DNA of 40,448 nt, from the NCBI GenBank assembly GCA_902553465.1, contig CACDKW010000004.1, forward strand, positions 1 through 40,448. The letters are read 5' to 3'. Shown here piece by piece: positions 19,444 through 30,371 of the stretch. Below the pieces are notes generated by a model. That model was not told the DNA's origin, did not search any database, and was given only the letters and a program-made list of their open reading frames with translations. Position 1 is the first letter of the stretch; each line of letters begins with the position of its first letter. The translations under genes and the position numbers were made by a program. Source of the DNA: an uncultured Pelagibacteraceae bacterium (GTDB taxonomy: Bacteria > Pseudomonadota > Alphaproteobacteria > Pelagibacterales > Pelagibacteraceae).

Positions 19444-19924
19444 TGGATTTATTTAAAATTGTTAAAATAAATTTATGAAAAATACATATAAAAAAAACAG
19501 ATGAACCCATTGCTACACTTGTTTGTGGTATCCAGATCAATATTTCATCTGCGCCTTCACTTCTTTCTTGAAATTTATAAGAAATAATAAGCATTTTAAC
19601 AAAATAAAATGCTAAATATCCTGAAAAAAAACTAGCAATGATCAAACACCAGGTTTCTAGATATTTCCTTTTTAAACCAGAAATTTTTTCTAAAAAAAGT
19701 GTTATTCTTATATGGCCACCTTCAGTAAATGTATAAGATAAAGCAAAAAATGAAGATGCTGCCATACAGTATCCTGAATATTCTGCTAATCCTCTTATAT
19801 AAAATCCAAATATTCTTGAGGCTATTCCAATTAAAATAAAAACAGCTACCAAAATTAAAAAAAAGGCAGCAACGTACCCAGAAAATTTATAAATACTTTT
19901 AAGATTATTATTTAGTTTAGACAT
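19436..19924 (-). CDS. dctQ: TRAP transporter small permease (DctQ)
   Basis: Four hydrophobic helices, 8-bp overlap with DctM, EYSGYCMAASSFFALSYTFTEGGHIRI. Confidence 0.9.
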   Translation of the reverse strand: MSKLNNNLKSIYKFSGYVAAFFLILVAVFILIGIASRIFGFYIRGLAEYSGYCMAASSFFALSYTFTEGGHIRITLFLEKISGLKRKYLETWCLIIASFFSGYLAFYFVKMLIISYKFQERSEGADEILIWIPQTSVAMGSSVFFICIFHKFILTILNKSNG

Positions 19925-19926
19925 AT

Positions 19927-19956
19927 AAAAAGGCCGTTTGGTTAAACGGCCTTTTT
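19927..19956 (-). terminator. Hairpin with 13-bp perfect stem and GGTT/AACC loop plus U-tract, between dctP and dctQ
   Basis: AAAAAGGCCGTTT-GGTT-AAACGGCCTTTTT read directly; lies immediately after the dctP stop codon (19970) in the transcribed direction. Confidence 0.85.
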
Positions 19957-19969
19957 AATTATATTAATT

Positions 19970-20941
19970 TTATTTGTATGCGGCAAGTACACTAGCGCCT
20001 CTTGAGCCAGCTTTTGCCTTCCACTCATCAGCCATAGTAGCTCCAACTTTTTGAAAATGTTTTTCTAAAGCTGAATTTACTTTTCCAACTTTCATACCTG
20101 CGTCTGAAAGGGCTTTTTTATCTGCTACATTGCCTTTTTTAGATAATTCCCAGCCTTTTTTTTCTGCTACTGCAGCTTCAGACATAACAAGCTTTTTAGT
20201 TGCTGAATCTAACTTATTCCATGCATCTTTGTTAACAATCACCATGTTTTTTGGAAACCATGCGGCAATATCATAAAAATAACCAACGCCATTTTCCCAA
20301 ATTTTACTATTTTTACCTGTAGTCGGTGATGTAATCATGCTTTCTACTGCTCCAGTTGAAAAAGCCTGACTAATTTCTGCAGCTTCAATTTTTGTAGGTG
20401 CCATTCCTGTTAACTCAGCAATTCTAATTGTTGCAGAATTGTATGCTCTAAACTTAAGTCCTTTAAGATCACTAACACTGTTAATAGCTTTCTTACTATA
20501 CAAACCTTGCGCAGGCCATGGTACTGCATATAAAAATACCAAACCTTTTCCATCTAAGCCTTTTACAATTTCTGGCTTTGATGCATTGTAAAGCTTCATT
20601 GCATCATCATAAGATGTTGCTAAGAAAGGTTGTGAGTCTACTTCCAGTAATGGATCTTCTTTACCTAAAGCTGACATAAATCTTTCACCTATTTGAGCTT
20701 GTCCTGTTCTTACAGCTCTGAAAATTTCTCCACCTTTAAAAAGAGATCCTCCAGGATGAGTAACTATTGTTAGTTTTCCTCCACTTTTTTCAGTTACATT
20801 TTTTGCAAATTCAGTTGCATTAGCAGAATGAAAATTCCCAGCTCCATAAGCAAGAGCCATGTCCCATTTTTCTGCAATAGCAATGTTAATTGACAAAATT
20901 AATGAAACTAAAACACTTATTAAATATTTCATGAACTTCAT
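19970..20941 (-). CDS. dctP: TRAP transporter substrate-binding protein (DctP family)
   Basis: Signal peptide; FAKNVTEKSGGKLTIVTHPGGSLFKGGEIFRAVRTGQAQIGE; LKGLKFRAYNSATIRIAELTGMAPTKIEAAEISQAFSTGAVESMITSP. Confidence 0.95.
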   Translation of the reverse strand: MKFMKYLISVLVSLILSINIAIAEKWDMALAYGAGNFHSANATEFAKNVTEKSGGKLTIVTHPGGSLFKGGEIFRAVRTGQAQIGERFMSALGKEDPLLEVDSQPFLATSYDDAMKLYNASKPEIVKGLDGKGLVFLYAVPWPAQGLYSKKAINSVSDLKGLKFRAYNSATIRIAELTGMAPTKIEAAEISQAFSTGAVESMITSPTTGKNSKIWENGVGYFYDIAAWFPKNMVIVNKDAWNKLDSATKKLVMSEAAVAEKKGWELSKKGNVADKKALSDAGMKVGKVNSALEKHFQKVGATMADEWKAKAGSRGASVLAAYK

Positions 20942-21054
20942 TTGTCCTCCATTTTTTTTTATCTTATTTCATAATGTATTAAATAATTTATCAATAAAAA
21001 AATTATACTACTTTTAATTGAATTATTTTAAATATCGAATATTATATTTCTACT

Positions 21055-21666
21055 TTGTTACAAGAATTACTTATATTAGCTCAAATTATTTTTATTACGA
21101 TTATCTTAACAGCAGATAATGCAATAATCATTGGTGTCATTTCAAATAATTTTATTCCAAAAAATAGAAAAAAAATAATATATTGGGGTATAGCTGGTGC
21201 TTTAGTATTTAAGATTATATTTGCTCTTTTTGCTACTCATTTATTTAAATTCTACTTTATAAAAATACTAGGTGGTCTACTTTTAATTTGGATAGTAAAT
21301 GATTTGAGAAAAGACCTCTTTGAAATTAAAAAGATAAAATCACCAACCAAAAAATCTAAAGAACCATCTTTTATACAAAGTGTTTATAAAGTTTTGTTTG
21401 CAGATATAATGATTAGCTTTGATAATGTGATTGGGGTGGTTGGTGCAGCTAAAGGCTATTTTGGATTTATGATATTTGGTCTTGTCCTATCTGTTGTTCT
21501 TACTGGAGCTCTAGCTACCTATCTTGCCAGCTATATTCAAAAACATATTTGGATAGTTTATGTAGGTTTAATCTTTATTTTATTAGTAGCTGTTCAATTA
21601 ATAATTGGTGGTCTTGCAGACTTGGAAATTTTAAAAATAAATGAAAATTTTTTAAAATACTTTTAA
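21055..21666 (+). CDS. TerC/YjbE-family integral membrane protein (probable TTG start)
   Basis: TADNAIIIGVI and MISFDNVIGVVGAAKG acidic membrane motifs of the TerC family. Confidence 0.85.
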   Translation: MLQELLILAQIIFITIILTADNAIIIGVISNNFIPKNRKKIIYWGIAGALVFKIIFALFATHLFKFYFIKILGGLLLIWIVNDLRKDLFEIKKIKSPTKKSKEPSFIQSVYKVLFADIMISFDNVIGVVGAAKGYFGFMIFGLVLSVVLTGALATYLASYIQKHIWIVYVGLIFILLVAVQLIIGGLADLEILKINENFLKYF

Positions 21667-21672
21667 TAATTA

Positions 21673-22101
21673 CTAAGAATCATTTTTTGCTTCCATATCA
21701 TCAAGTCTTTCACTAATTGACTTAAGTTTATCACATAGTGAAGAACAAATTGATTCAAAATCATTTTTTAAATTTTTTACTTTGGAAAAATTTGACCTTT
21801 TTAACTCAATTTCAATTAACAAGTATGTTGCTTCTTCATTATCAGGTTCTAATAATAAAGTAGTATTTAAATTTTTTTTTTCCTCTATTTCATTTTCCTC
21901 AATATTATAAATCTTTGCTAGATAAAGATAAGATTTTGAATGTTTTGGATTAAAAACAATACTTCGTTGCAATAAAAATTTTGAATCCTCATATTTTTCT
22001 TTTTCAAATAATTCTTTTGCTTTACTAAAATAATTTTCATTAGCATTTACAGAGGTTATTACCAAAGATAGAACTGCTATTAATTTAATTATTAATTTCA
22101 T
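21673..22101 (-). CDS. Small secreted TPR-like protein
   Basis: Signal peptide; YFSKAKELFEKEKYEDSKFLLQRSIVFNPKHSKSYLYLAKIY TPR-like repeats. Confidence 0.7.
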   Translation of the reverse strand: MKLIIKLIAVLSLVITSVNANENYFSKAKELFEKEKYEDSKFLLQRSIVFNPKHSKSYLYLAKIYNIEENEIEEKKNLNTTLLLEPDNEEATYLLIEIELKRSNFSKVKNLKNDFESICSSLCDKLKSISERLDDMEAKNDS

Positions 22102-22132
22102 ATTTATTATTTCTATATATTGTTTATCATAA

Positions 22133-22744
22133 TTATCTTAAATATTTACAAATTATAAAACTTTCTTTTGAATTTTTTCTACTAGCTAATGGTTTAAAAA
22201 CTTTACTTTCTTTAAATATTTTTTTTGCTTCACTTATTATTTCATTAAATGTAGATCCCATGAATATTTTTGATATAAACTTTCCATCATTTTTTAATGT
22301 ATCCTTTGAAAATTTCATAGCGTCCATACATAATTCACCTGTATATATTGAGTCTAAATTTTTATTACCAGTAGTATTCACAGCCATATCTGAAATCACA
22401 ACATCTACTTTTGTTCCAAAATAATTTATAATTTTTTTTTTAAAAATATCATTTGTAAAATCACCTTTGATTTGATGAATATTATCAATTTTCTCAAAGT
22501 CAATAATATCTATTGACGCAAATTTTCCACTCTTAATATTTTTTGAAACATATTGTGACCAGCTTCCCGGCGCAGCACCAAGATCAACAATATACATTCC
22601 GTTTTTAAAAATTTTAAATTTTTGATCAATCTCTTGAAGTTTGTAAACTGCTCTTGCCCTATATCCTTCTAATTTTGATTGTCTAACGTAAATATCTCTT
22701 CTTTGTTTAATTATCCAATTTTTAGAAATTTTATTTTTTTTCAA
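22133..22744 (-). CDS. rlmE: 23S rRNA 2'-O-methyltransferase RlmE (FtsJ)
   Basis: SKLEGYRARAVYKLQEID, VDLGAAPGSWSQYVSK, VVISDMAVNTTG, SKIFMGS. Confidence 0.95.
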   Translation of the reverse strand: MKKNKISKNWIIKQRRDIYVRQSKLEGYRARAVYKLQEIDQKFKIFKNGMYIVDLGAAPGSWSQYVSKNIKSGKFASIDIIDFEKIDNIHQIKGDFTNDIFKKKIINYFGTKVDVVISDMAVNTTGNKNLDSIYTGELCMDAMKFSKDTLKNDGKFISKIFMGSTFNEIISEAKKIFKESKVFKPLASRKNSKESFIICKYLR

Positions 22745-23656
22745 CTAGTTATTATACCTTAAGCTTTTAGTAATAGTTTTGTTTGTTAAAGTCTTAATTT
22801 CAATTTCAACACTTTTGTCTATTCTCATATCTTTATTATTTTTCCATAAACCAGCAGCTAAATGCATAATTCCAATTTTATAATTTGGCAAATAAGGCTC
22901 AACAAATGTTTGGTTTTGCTCATCGTATTTAGGCAATAAGTTGCTTGCTATCCAATTACAATTTAAAGGTAGAAATTCTGTGTCAACTTCATCAATATAA
23001 ACACTCATATTTATTGCTAAACCTTCTGAACCAAAAATTTTTCCAGAGTTCAAAGTTATTTTTAAATTTTGTTGCCAGCTATTCCAGCAAGGTGATTTTT
23101 CTTCCAATGAAAAAACTCCTATATTTATATGAGGAGCAAAAGCAAGCTTTCTTGCTTTTTCTAATCCAATATTTGAACTTACAGCATGCTTAAAATTTTG
23201 AGATTTGATTATTGCAAACTTACCAAATAGCCATTTGACTTTTGACATAATTTTATATCCGGGACCCATTGTTTGAGTTATTCCTAATTTTCCGTTTTCA
23301 CATGCTTTAAAGTAAAGTTCTATTGATCTCCAATCATTCACCCATGCATCACAATCAATCCATAAATACTTTTTATATCCAGGAAAATAATTTGGTAAAA
23401 AAGCTCTTGATACTTGACTTTTGAGCCATTCTTTTTCACCAACTTTATAACCTGGTACATCTATATCCCATTGAGCTTTTTTTATTTCTTTAACTTTTTT
23501 TGATAGAATACTTTTTTGCTCAATTGATAATCCTGCATCAAGTATACATATATCTACTTCTTTACTTTCAGAAAATTTTAAAATTGAGTCTACTAGTTCA
23601 TTTAATAAGTCAAAATAGTTTGAATCTGCTAAGGAAACTATTGTATTATTTTTCAT
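22745..23656 (-). CDS. Putative GT-A-type glycosyltransferase
   Basis: YLWIDCDAW (DxD motif), APHINIGVFSLE, FGSEGLAINMSVY, IMHLAAGLWK arrangement resembling GT8-like enzymes. Confidence 0.65.
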   Translation of the reverse strand: MKNNTIVSLADSNYFDLLNELVDSILKFSESKEVDICILDAGLSIEQKSILSKKVKEIKKAQWDIDVPGYKVGEKEWLKSQVSRAFLPNYFPGYKKYLWIDCDAWVNDWRSIELYFKACENGKLGITQTMGPGYKIMSKVKWLFGKFAIIKSQNFKHAVSSNIGLEKARKLAFAPHINIGVFSLEEKSPCWNSWQQNLKITLNSGKIFGSEGLAINMSVYIDEVDTEFLPLNCNWIASNLLPKYDEQNQTFVEPYLPNYKIGIMHLAAGLWKNNKDMRIDKSVEIEIKTLTNKTITKSLRYNN

Positions 23657-24454
23657 CTATAAAATATCTTCATGCTCTTCATTTGAAATATTTTGTTCTT
23701 TAATTTGTTTTTTCATATTATTATAATGCATAAAGCTTATTGGTATCATTATAAAGTATATTAACCCTGATATTACTATTGCATTAAAAGTATATAATAA
23801 TAATAAACCAAAATATAAAACTACTGCCAGCAAAAGGAATATGGTCATACTTCTAGGAACAGATATTTTTTTTAACGCATAAGTTGGAAATTTGCTAATT
23901 AATAAAATTGAAATTGTTATGAATAATATTGGAACAAAAAAATTATAATTGATATTTAATATTTGAATATCACTTAAACTATAAATCAATGGCATCAAAA
24001 CCAATACTCCGCCAGCTGGTGAGGGAACTCCTTCAAAAAAATTATCTTTCCATGAAGGTTCTTGTCCAGAATTTACATTAAATCTTGCTAACCTTAAAGC
24101 TACACAAACAACATAAATTAAACAAATCAGCCAACCAACTCTTCCTAGCTCGTTCAGTTTCCAAAAATACATTATAAATGCCGGTGCAACACCAAAGCTG
24201 ATTACATCAGTTAATGAATCTAGTTCTTTTCCAACCTTCGAAGTCCCTTGTATAAGTCTTGCAATTCTACCATCCAAACCATCTATAATTGCAGCAACTA
24301 TTATGGCAATGATAGATAAAGTAAATTTTTCATCAAAAGCAAATTTAATTGAGCTCAGACCTATACATACTCCAACAAGGGTAAACATATTAGGTAAAAT
24401 TACTCTTGTCTTTTTATTGCTAACTATTTTAAAATTTTTTTTTTGTTGTTCCAT
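23657..24454 (-). CDS. pssA: CDP-diacylglycerol-serine O-phosphatidyltransferase
   Basis: DGLDGRIARLIQGTSKVGKELDSLTDVISFGVAPA (CDP-alcohol phosphotransferase signature DGxxAR...G...D...D). Confidence 0.95.
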   Translation of the reverse strand: MEQQKKNFKIVSNKKTRVILPNMFTLVGVCIGLSSIKFAFDEKFTLSIIAIIVAAIIDGLDGRIARLIQGTSKVGKELDSLTDVISFGVAPAFIMYFWKLNELGRVGWLICLIYVVCVALRLARFNVNSGQEPSWKDNFFEGVPSPAGGVLVLMPLIYSLSDIQILNINYNFFVPILFITISILLISKFPTYALKKISVPRSMTIFLLLAVVLYFGLLLLYTFNAIVISGLIYFIMIPISFMHYNNMKKQIKEQNISNEEHEDIL

Positions 24455-24457
24455 TTA

Positions 24458-25105
24458 TTATTTTTTTGCTAATAATGTTTCCCCTGCAATTGTTTTTTGA
24501 TTGACTTTCACTAATGGTGTATAATTTTCAAAATAAACATCAACCCTACTTCCAAATCTAATCATTCCAATTCTTTCTCCTTGTTTAAGTTCTTGTCCTT
24601 CATGAGACTCATTAACAATTCTTCTTGCAATTAGTCCAGCAATTTGGACTGCTATAATATCATCGCCAGAACTGTTTTGAATTTTAAAGTAATTTCGTTC
24701 ATTTTCTTCACTTGCTTTATCAAGTGATGCATTAATAAATTTTCCTGGTTTATAAACAATCTGTGAAATTTTTCCTGAGCAAGGAGTTCTGTTTACATGA
24801 CAGTCAAATACATTCATAAAAATACTTATTTTGGTAAATTTTTTATTTTCAAGTTCAAGTTCTTTTGGACCATTTGTTTCTAATACTTGTAGCACCTCTC
24901 CATCTGCTGGACTCGTGAGATAATTATCATCATCAATTGAAACTCTATCTGGGTCTCTAAAAAAATAATAAACCCATATTGATAAAACAAAACCAACAAA
25001 ACCTAAAAACCCATGAATAAAATATAAAATTATAGTTGCAACTATAGATATTAGTAAAAATCTATATCCTTCACTGTGTATTTTTGGAAAAATTTTTTCT
25101 AGCAT
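24458..25105 (-). CDS. psd: Phosphatidylserine decarboxylase (short PSD-A type)
   Basis: FFRDPDR, SPADGEV, FMNVFDCHVNRTPCSGKI, RMIRFGSRVD (GS cleavage motif). Confidence 0.95.
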   Translation of the reverse strand: MLEKIFPKIHSEGYRFLLISIVATIILYFIHGFLGFVGFVLSIWVYYFFRDPDRVSIDDDNYLTSPADGEVLQVLETNGPKELELENKKFTKISIFMNVFDCHVNRTPCSGKISQIVYKPGKFINASLDKASEENERNYFKIQNSSGDDIIAVQIAGLIARRIVNESHEGQELKQGERIGMIRFGSRVDVYFENYTPLVKVNQKTIAGETLLAKK

Positions 25106-25181
25106 ATTTATTTCTTTTGATAATTTTTAGGTTAATATGTATATAAAAACTCGAAATTCAATTACTTAGATACATCTAAAT

Positions 25182-26396
25182 ATGAGCAAAATTAAGGTAA
25201 AAAACCCAATTGTCGAACTAGATGGTGATGAAATGACCAGAGTCATATGGGAGTTCATTAAAAAAAAATTAATCCTCCAATATCTCGATTTAGGAATTGA
25301 ATATTATGACTTGGGTATGAAAAGCCGAGATGACACTAACGATCAAATTACAATAGACTCTGCAAAAGCTATTAGAAAAAATGGAGTTGGAATAAAATGT
25401 GCAACTATCACTCCTGATGAAGCAAGAGTTCAAGAATTCAATTTGAAAAAAATGTGGAGATCACCTAATGGAACAATAAGAAATATTTTAGGTGGAACTG
25501 TTTTTAGAGAACCAATAATATGTAAAAATATTCCAAAATTGGTTCCAAGTTGGACTAATCCAATTTGTATAGGTAGGCATGCATTTGGAGATCAATATAG
25601 AGCAACTGATTTCAAAGTTCCAGGTAAAGGAAAATTAGAAATTAAATGGACATCAGAAGATGGAAACGAAAAAAAAGAATTTGAAATATTTAATTTTCCT
25701 GGACCAGGAGTTGCGTTATCAATGTATAATTTAGATCAATCAATAAAAGATTTTGCTAGAGCTTGTATGAATTATGGACTTAATAGAAAATGGCCAGTTT
25801 ATCTTTCGACAAAAAATACAATTTTAAAAAATTACGATGGTCGTTTTAAAGATTTATTTCAAGAAGTTTACGATAAAGAATTTAAAGTAAAATTCAAAGA
25901 AAGAGAATTAACCTATGAGCATAGACTCATAGATGATATGGTAGCATGTGCAATGAAATGGAATGGAAACTACATTTGGGCATGCAAAAACTATGATGGA
26001 GATGTACAATCTGATACAGTTGCTCAAGGATTTGGTTCTTTGGGTCTTATGACGAGTGTATTGATGACACCTGATGGTAATACTATAGAAGCAGAAGCTG
26101 CACACGGAACAGTTACTAGACATTACAGACTTCACCAACAAGGTAAAGAAACATCAACAAATCCAATTGCATCTATATTTGCGTGGGCAAGAGGTCTTTA
26201 TCACAGAGGTAAAATTGATAATAATGAAGAATTAAAAAAATTTGTAAAAACTTTAGAAAAAGTTTGTATTGAAACAGTTGAAAGTGGCTTAATGACAAAA
26301 GACTTAGCAATTTTGATAGGTCCATCGAGTAAATATCTTACAACAAATCAATTTCTAGATGTAATTGATGGAAATCTTAAAAAAAGTCTAAATTAA
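25182..26396 (+). CDS. icd: NADP-dependent isocitrate dehydrogenase
   Basis: [81 protein letters not shown]. Confidence 0.97.
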   Translation: MSKIKVKNPIVELDGDEMTRVIWEFIKKKLILQYLDLGIEYYDLGMKSRDDTNDQITIDSAKAIRKNGVGIKCATITPDEARVQEFNLKKMWRSPNGTIRNILGGTVFREPIICKNIPKLVPSWTNPICIGRHAFGDQYRATDFKVPGKGKLEIKWTSEDGNEKKEFEIFNFPGPGVALSMYNLDQSIKDFARACMNYGLNRKWPVYLSTKNTILKNYDGRFKDLFQEVYDKEFKVKFKERELTYEHRLIDDMVACAMKWNGNYIWACKNYDGDVQSDTVAQGFGSLGLMTSVLMTPDGNTIEAEAAHGTVTRHYRLHQQGKETSTNPIASIFAWARGLYHRGKIDNNEELKKFVKTLEKVCIETVESGLMTKDLAILIGPSSKYLTTNQFLDVIDGNLKKSLN

Positions 26397-29054
26397 AGAT
26401 TTAATTTGGTCGATAGCATTATCTATTTTTGAGCTATCTGTTCCACCAGCTTGGGCAAAATCTGGCCTTCCCCCTCCTCCTTTCCCTCCTATAATTTCAG
26501 ATCCGATTTTAGCTAATTGAACGGCATCATATTTTTTAGTAAGATTTTCAGTAATACCAATTGCTAATCCAATTTTTTCATCTTTAATAGCAAAAACAAC
26601 TATAATACCTTCTGCTAATTCTTTTTTTCCATTATCAACTAATTTTCTTAAATCCTTAGGCGGTAAGTCAATTACTTTTTGAAACCTTACTTTAATATTA
26701 TTTATAGTTTTATCATTAATAATATTTTTTGATTTATCACTTAAAGTTGATTTAACTAAAAGTTGCTCATAATGTCTTGTTAAGTCTTTAATTAAAGTGT
26801 GTTGATTTTTATTATCAATGTTAGGTTTTCCACCTAATTTAATTATTTTTTGAGATAAGTCTTTTATTATTTTTTCAGTTTTCTCACTTTCTATATCGCT
26901 AAGTTTTTCTTTTTTATTTAAATATTCTTGTAACTGTTTATCTCTTAAAGCTTCAACTCTTCTTACTCCTGCTGCTATAGCAGATTGGCTAATAATTTTA
27001 AATTTTCCTATATCTCCTGTATTTCTTACATGGGTTCCACCACATAATTCTGTTGAAAAATAGCGGTCTTTTTCACTTCCCATTGATAAAACCCTTACTT
27101 CATCTCCATATTTTTCACCAAACAAAGCTAGAGCTCCATTATCAACTGCTTCTTTTGGTGTCATTAATCTAGTTTTTACTTGTGATTTTGTTTCAACCAT
27201 AGAATTTACAAAATCCTCAATTTTATTTATCTCATCCGGAGTAATTGGTTTCATATGACTGAAATCAAACCTTAATCTATCTGCTTCAACTAAAGATCCT
27301 TTTTGAGTAACATGTGTTCCTAATACTCTTCTTAATGACTCATGCAGTAAGTGAGTAGCTGAATGGTAGGCTCTAATATTATCTCTTCTTTCAATATCAA
27401 CTTTTAACTCAACATTTTGATTTATTTTAATTTCTCCTGATGTTACTTTTCCATAGTGAACAAAGAGATCTCCAAGTTTTTTCTGAACATCTGAAACTTT
27501 AAATTTAAAATCACTTGTTACAATTTCTCCTATATCACCAACTTGGCCTCCGGACTCACCATAAAAAGGTGTTTGGTTGACTATTATCATACCTTCATCA
27601 TTAACTTTTAAGCTTTTAACTTCCATGTTATTTTTTAATAATGTTTGCACTACTCCTTCAGCTTGATTAGTTTCGTAACCAAGAAATTCTGTTGGTCCCA
27701 ATTTATCTTTTATTCCAAACCAAATATCATCTACCGCACTGTCTCCTGAACCTTTCCAATTTTTCTTAGCAAGCTCTCGACTTTGTTTCATAAGTTCATT
27801 AAATTTTTTATTATCAATTTTCAATGATTTATTTTTTAAAATATCTTCAGTAAGATCTAAAGGAAAACCATATGTATCGTAAAGTTTGAAAGCGATATCG
27901 CCTGGCAAAACTTTATCAATTTTTGTTATTTCTTCATTTAATATTTTCATTCCCCGGTCTAGAAGAACTAAAAACTTTTCTTCTTCCATTTTTAATGTTT
28001 CTTTGATTAACGCTTCAGCTCTTTTAAGTTCAGGATAATTTCCTGTCATTTCTTCCATCAGTGTTTTGAATATATTAAAAAAAATTGGTTTCTTTGAACC
28101 TAACAAATGAGAGTGTCGCATTCCTCTTCTCATTATTCTTCTAAGAACATAACCTCTACCTTCATTAGATGGCAAAACACCTTCAGCAATTAAAAATGAA
28201 CTTGCTCTAAGATGATCCGCTATAACTCGGAAACTAGAAATATTTTTATCATTGGGTTTTGTTTTGACGGCATCCGAAATAGATTTAATTAATTTTTCAA
28301 AATGATCAGTTTTATAATTATCATGAGTTCCTTGCAATAAAGCAGTAATCCTCTCAAGACCCATTCCTGTATCTACAGATGGCTTTGGTAAATTTATTCT
28401 TTTATCTTTTGAGATTTGTTCAAATTGCATGAATACTAAATTCCAGATTTCTATATATCTGTCTCCATCCTGATCTTTTGTACCTGGCAAACCTCCTTTT
28501 AAATGATCTCCGTGATCAAAGAAAATTTCAGAGCATGGACCACAAGGTCCAGTTTCACCCATTGACCAAAAGTTATCAGAAGTTGAAATTTTAATTATTC
28601 TATCTTCTCCAAAACCTGTTATTTTTTTCCATAACTTAAGAGCTTCTTCGTCTTCATTAAAAACTGTGAAATAAAGCCTATTTTTATCTAATCCAAAATC
28701 TTTTGTTATTAAGTTCCATGCTAATTCAATCGCTCTTTCTTTAAAATAATCTCCAAATGAAAAATTTCCAAGCATTTCAAAAAACGTATGGTGCCTAGGT
28801 GTATAACCAACATTTTCAAGATCGTTGTGTTTACCTCCGGCTCTTACACATTTTTGGGATGTTGTTGCTGTTTTATAATCTCTTTTTTCTAAACCGGTAA
28901 AAACATTTTTAAATTGAACCATTCCTGAATTCGCAAACATTAATGTTGGATCATTATTAGGAACTAGGTTGCTTGACTCAACAATCTTGTGGTCATTTTT
29001 CTCAAAATACTTGAGAAAAGTACTTCTTATTTCATTTAATGTTTTGTCAGCCAT
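26388..29054 (-). CDS. alaS: Alanyl-tRNA synthetase
   Basis: [89 protein letters not shown]. Confidence 0.98.
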   Translation of the reverse strand: MADKTLNEIRSTFLKYFEKNDHKIVESSNLVPNNDPTLMFANSGMVQFKNVFTGLEKRDYKTATTSQKCVRAGGKHNDLENVGYTPRHHTFFEMLGNFSFGDYFKERAIELAWNLITKDFGLDKNRLYFTVFNEDEEALKLWKKITGFGEDRIIKISTSDNFWSMGETGPCGPCSEIFFDHGDHLKGGLPGTKDQDGDRYIEIWNLVFMQFEQISKDKRINLPKPSVDTGMGLERITALLQGTHDNYKTDHFEKLIKSISDAVKTKPNDKNISSFRVIADHLRASSFLIAEGVLPSNEGRGYVLRRIMRRGMRHSHLLGSKKPIFFNIFKTLMEEMTGNYPELKRAEALIKETLKMEEEKFLVLLDRGMKILNEEITKIDKVLPGDIAFKLYDTYGFPLDLTEDILKNKSLKIDNKKFNELMKQSRELAKKNWKGSGDSAVDDIWFGIKDKLGPTEFLGYETNQAEGVVQTLLKNNMEVKSLKVNDEGMIIVNQTPFYGESGGQVGDIGEIVTSDFKFKVSDVQKKLGDLFVHYGKVTSGEIKINQNVELKVDIERRDNIRAYHSATHLLHESLRRVLGTHVTQKGSLVEADRLRFDFSHMKPITPDEINKIEDFVNSMVETKSQVKTRLMTPKEAVDNGALALFGEKYGDEVRVLSMGSEKDRYFSTELCGGTHVRNTGDIGKFKIISQSAIAAGVRRVEALRDKQLQEYLNKKEKLSDIESEKTEKIIKDLSQKIIKLGGKPNIDNKNQHTLIKDLTRHYEQLLVKSTLSDKSKNIINDKTINNIKVRFQKVIDLPPKDLRKLVDNGKKELAEGIIVVFAIKDEKIGLAIGITENLTKKYDAVQLAKIGSEIIGGKGGGGRPDFAQAGGTDSSKIDNAIDQIKSLI

Positions 29055-29103
29055 ATTTCTAAAATACAGCTTTTTTATATGATGTCTATATGTCTAAAGG
29101 GAA

Positions 29104-29129
29104 AAAAGGCGCCCAAAAGAGCGCCTTTT
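29104..29129 (-). terminator. Rho-independent terminator downstream of recA
   Basis: AAAAGGCGC...GCGCCTTTT stem with 8-nt loop, flanked by an A/T tract, 20 bp past the recA stop. Confidence 0.85.
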
Positions 29130-29148
29130 GATAACTAAAAGTTATATG

Positions 29149-30264
29149 CTAATTTTTTTTTGTAGGAACTTCTTCTGCAGATTCTACTTTTTCTTTCTCA
29201 ATTGGATTTCCTTCAATTTTTTCAGAAATAAGGCCAGCTTTTTCTCTTATTGCCATTTCTATTTCTGCTGCAGCTTTAGGATTTTGTTCAAGGAATAATT
29301 TTGCGTTTTCTTTTCCTTGGCCAATTTTTTCACCCTTATAAGCGTACCAAGCTCCTGATTTTTCAACAATATCTGCTTTTGCACCTAGGTCAATCAATTC
29401 ACCAGTTTTACTTATTCCTTTTCCATACATTAAATCAAATTCAACTACTTTAAATGGTGGTGCAACTTTATTTTTAACAACTTTTACTCTAGTTGCATTT
29501 CCAATAATCTCCTCTTTATCTTTTATGGCACCTATTCTTCTTATGTCCATTCTTACCGATGAATAAAATTTAAGTGAATTTCCTCCAGAGGTTGTTTCAG
29601 GACTTCCAAACATTACACCAATTTTCATTCTAATTTGGTTAATGAAAATAACCATTGTATTTGTTCTAGAAACTGAACCAGTTAATTTTCTTAGTGCTTG
29701 ACTCATTAATCTTGCTTGAAGGCCAACATGATGATCTCCCATATCTCCTTCAATTTCTGCTCTTGGGGTTAATGCTGCAACTGAATCAATTACAATAACT
29801 GACATTGATCCTGATTTAATTAAAGTATCAGTGATTTCTAGAGCTTGTTCACCAGTATCTGGTTGAGAAATTAATAGTTCTTCAGTATTAACACCTAATT
29901 TTTTTGCATAAACTGGGTCTAGTGCGTGCTCTGCATCAACAAATCCACAAATACCACCTGCTTTTTGTGCCTCAGCTACAACTTGTAAAGCTAATGTTGT
30001 TTTTCCAGAAGACTCCGGTCCATAAATTTCAATAATTCTTCCCTTTGGTAATCCTCCAATGCCAAGCGCAAGGTCTAAACTTAAAGATCCTGTTGAAACA
30101 GACTCAACATCCATAGCTTTTTGTTGACCTAGCTTCATTACAGAGCCTTTTCCAAAGTTATCTGTTATTTGGCTAATTGCTGCTTCTAGAGCTTTATTTT
30201 TTTCTTTGCTTTCCAATTCTTTGTCTTTAGTGGATTTGACCACTTTTAAGTTATTTTTAGTCAT
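29149..30264 (-). CDS. recA: Recombinase RecA
   Basis: [20 protein letters not shown] Walker [60 protein letters not shown]. Confidence 0.98.
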   Translation of the reverse strand: MTKNNLKVVKSTKDKELESKEKNKALEAAISQITDNFGKGSVMKLGQQKAMDVESVSTGSLSLDLALGIGGLPKGRIIEIYGPESSGKTTLALQVVAEAQKAGGICGFVDAEHALDPVYAKKLGVNTEELLISQPDTGEQALEITDTLIKSGSMSVIVIDSVAALTPRAEIEGDMGDHHVGLQARLMSQALRKLTGSVSRTNTMVIFINQIRMKIGVMFGSPETTSGGNSLKFYSSVRMDIRRIGAIKDKEEIIGNATRVKVVKNKVAPPFKVVEFDLMYGKGISKTGELIDLGAKADIVEKSGAWYAYKGEKIGQGKENAKLFLEQNPKAAAEIEMAIREKAGLISEKIEGNPIEKEKVESAEEVPTKKN

Positions 30265-30313
30265 TTTTTGCCTTTTTTTTTACGTTTTTTAACACTCGAA
30301 TCATGTTTTAAAT

Positions 30314-30328
30314 GTACACATTTTGTTC
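30314..30328 (-). promoter_or_regulatory. Candidate LexA/SOS box upstream of recA (one mismatch)
   Basis: GTAC-N7-GTTC on the + strand (GAAC-N7-GTAC on the recA strand); one mismatch from the alphaproteobacterial GTTC-N7-GTTC consensus, about 50 bp upstream of the recA ATG. Confidence 0.6.
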
Positions 30329-30371
30329 TCATTAGCAATAGAAAATTTTTTTTTCTTCTAAAAATGTTGAT

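Noticed and set aside
22945-23703. Plus-strand ORFs (22945..23193, 23500..23703) over the glycosyltransferase
   Set aside because: Leu/Tyr-rich antisense shadows with no domain signature.
25908-26141. Minus-strand 77-aa ORF within icd
   Set aside because: Antisense to conserved isocitrate dehydrogenase motifs.
30265-30371. Possible small RNA or ORF between recA and tolC
   Set aside because: Best explained as the recA promoter region with an SOS-like box; no terminator or coding frame seen.
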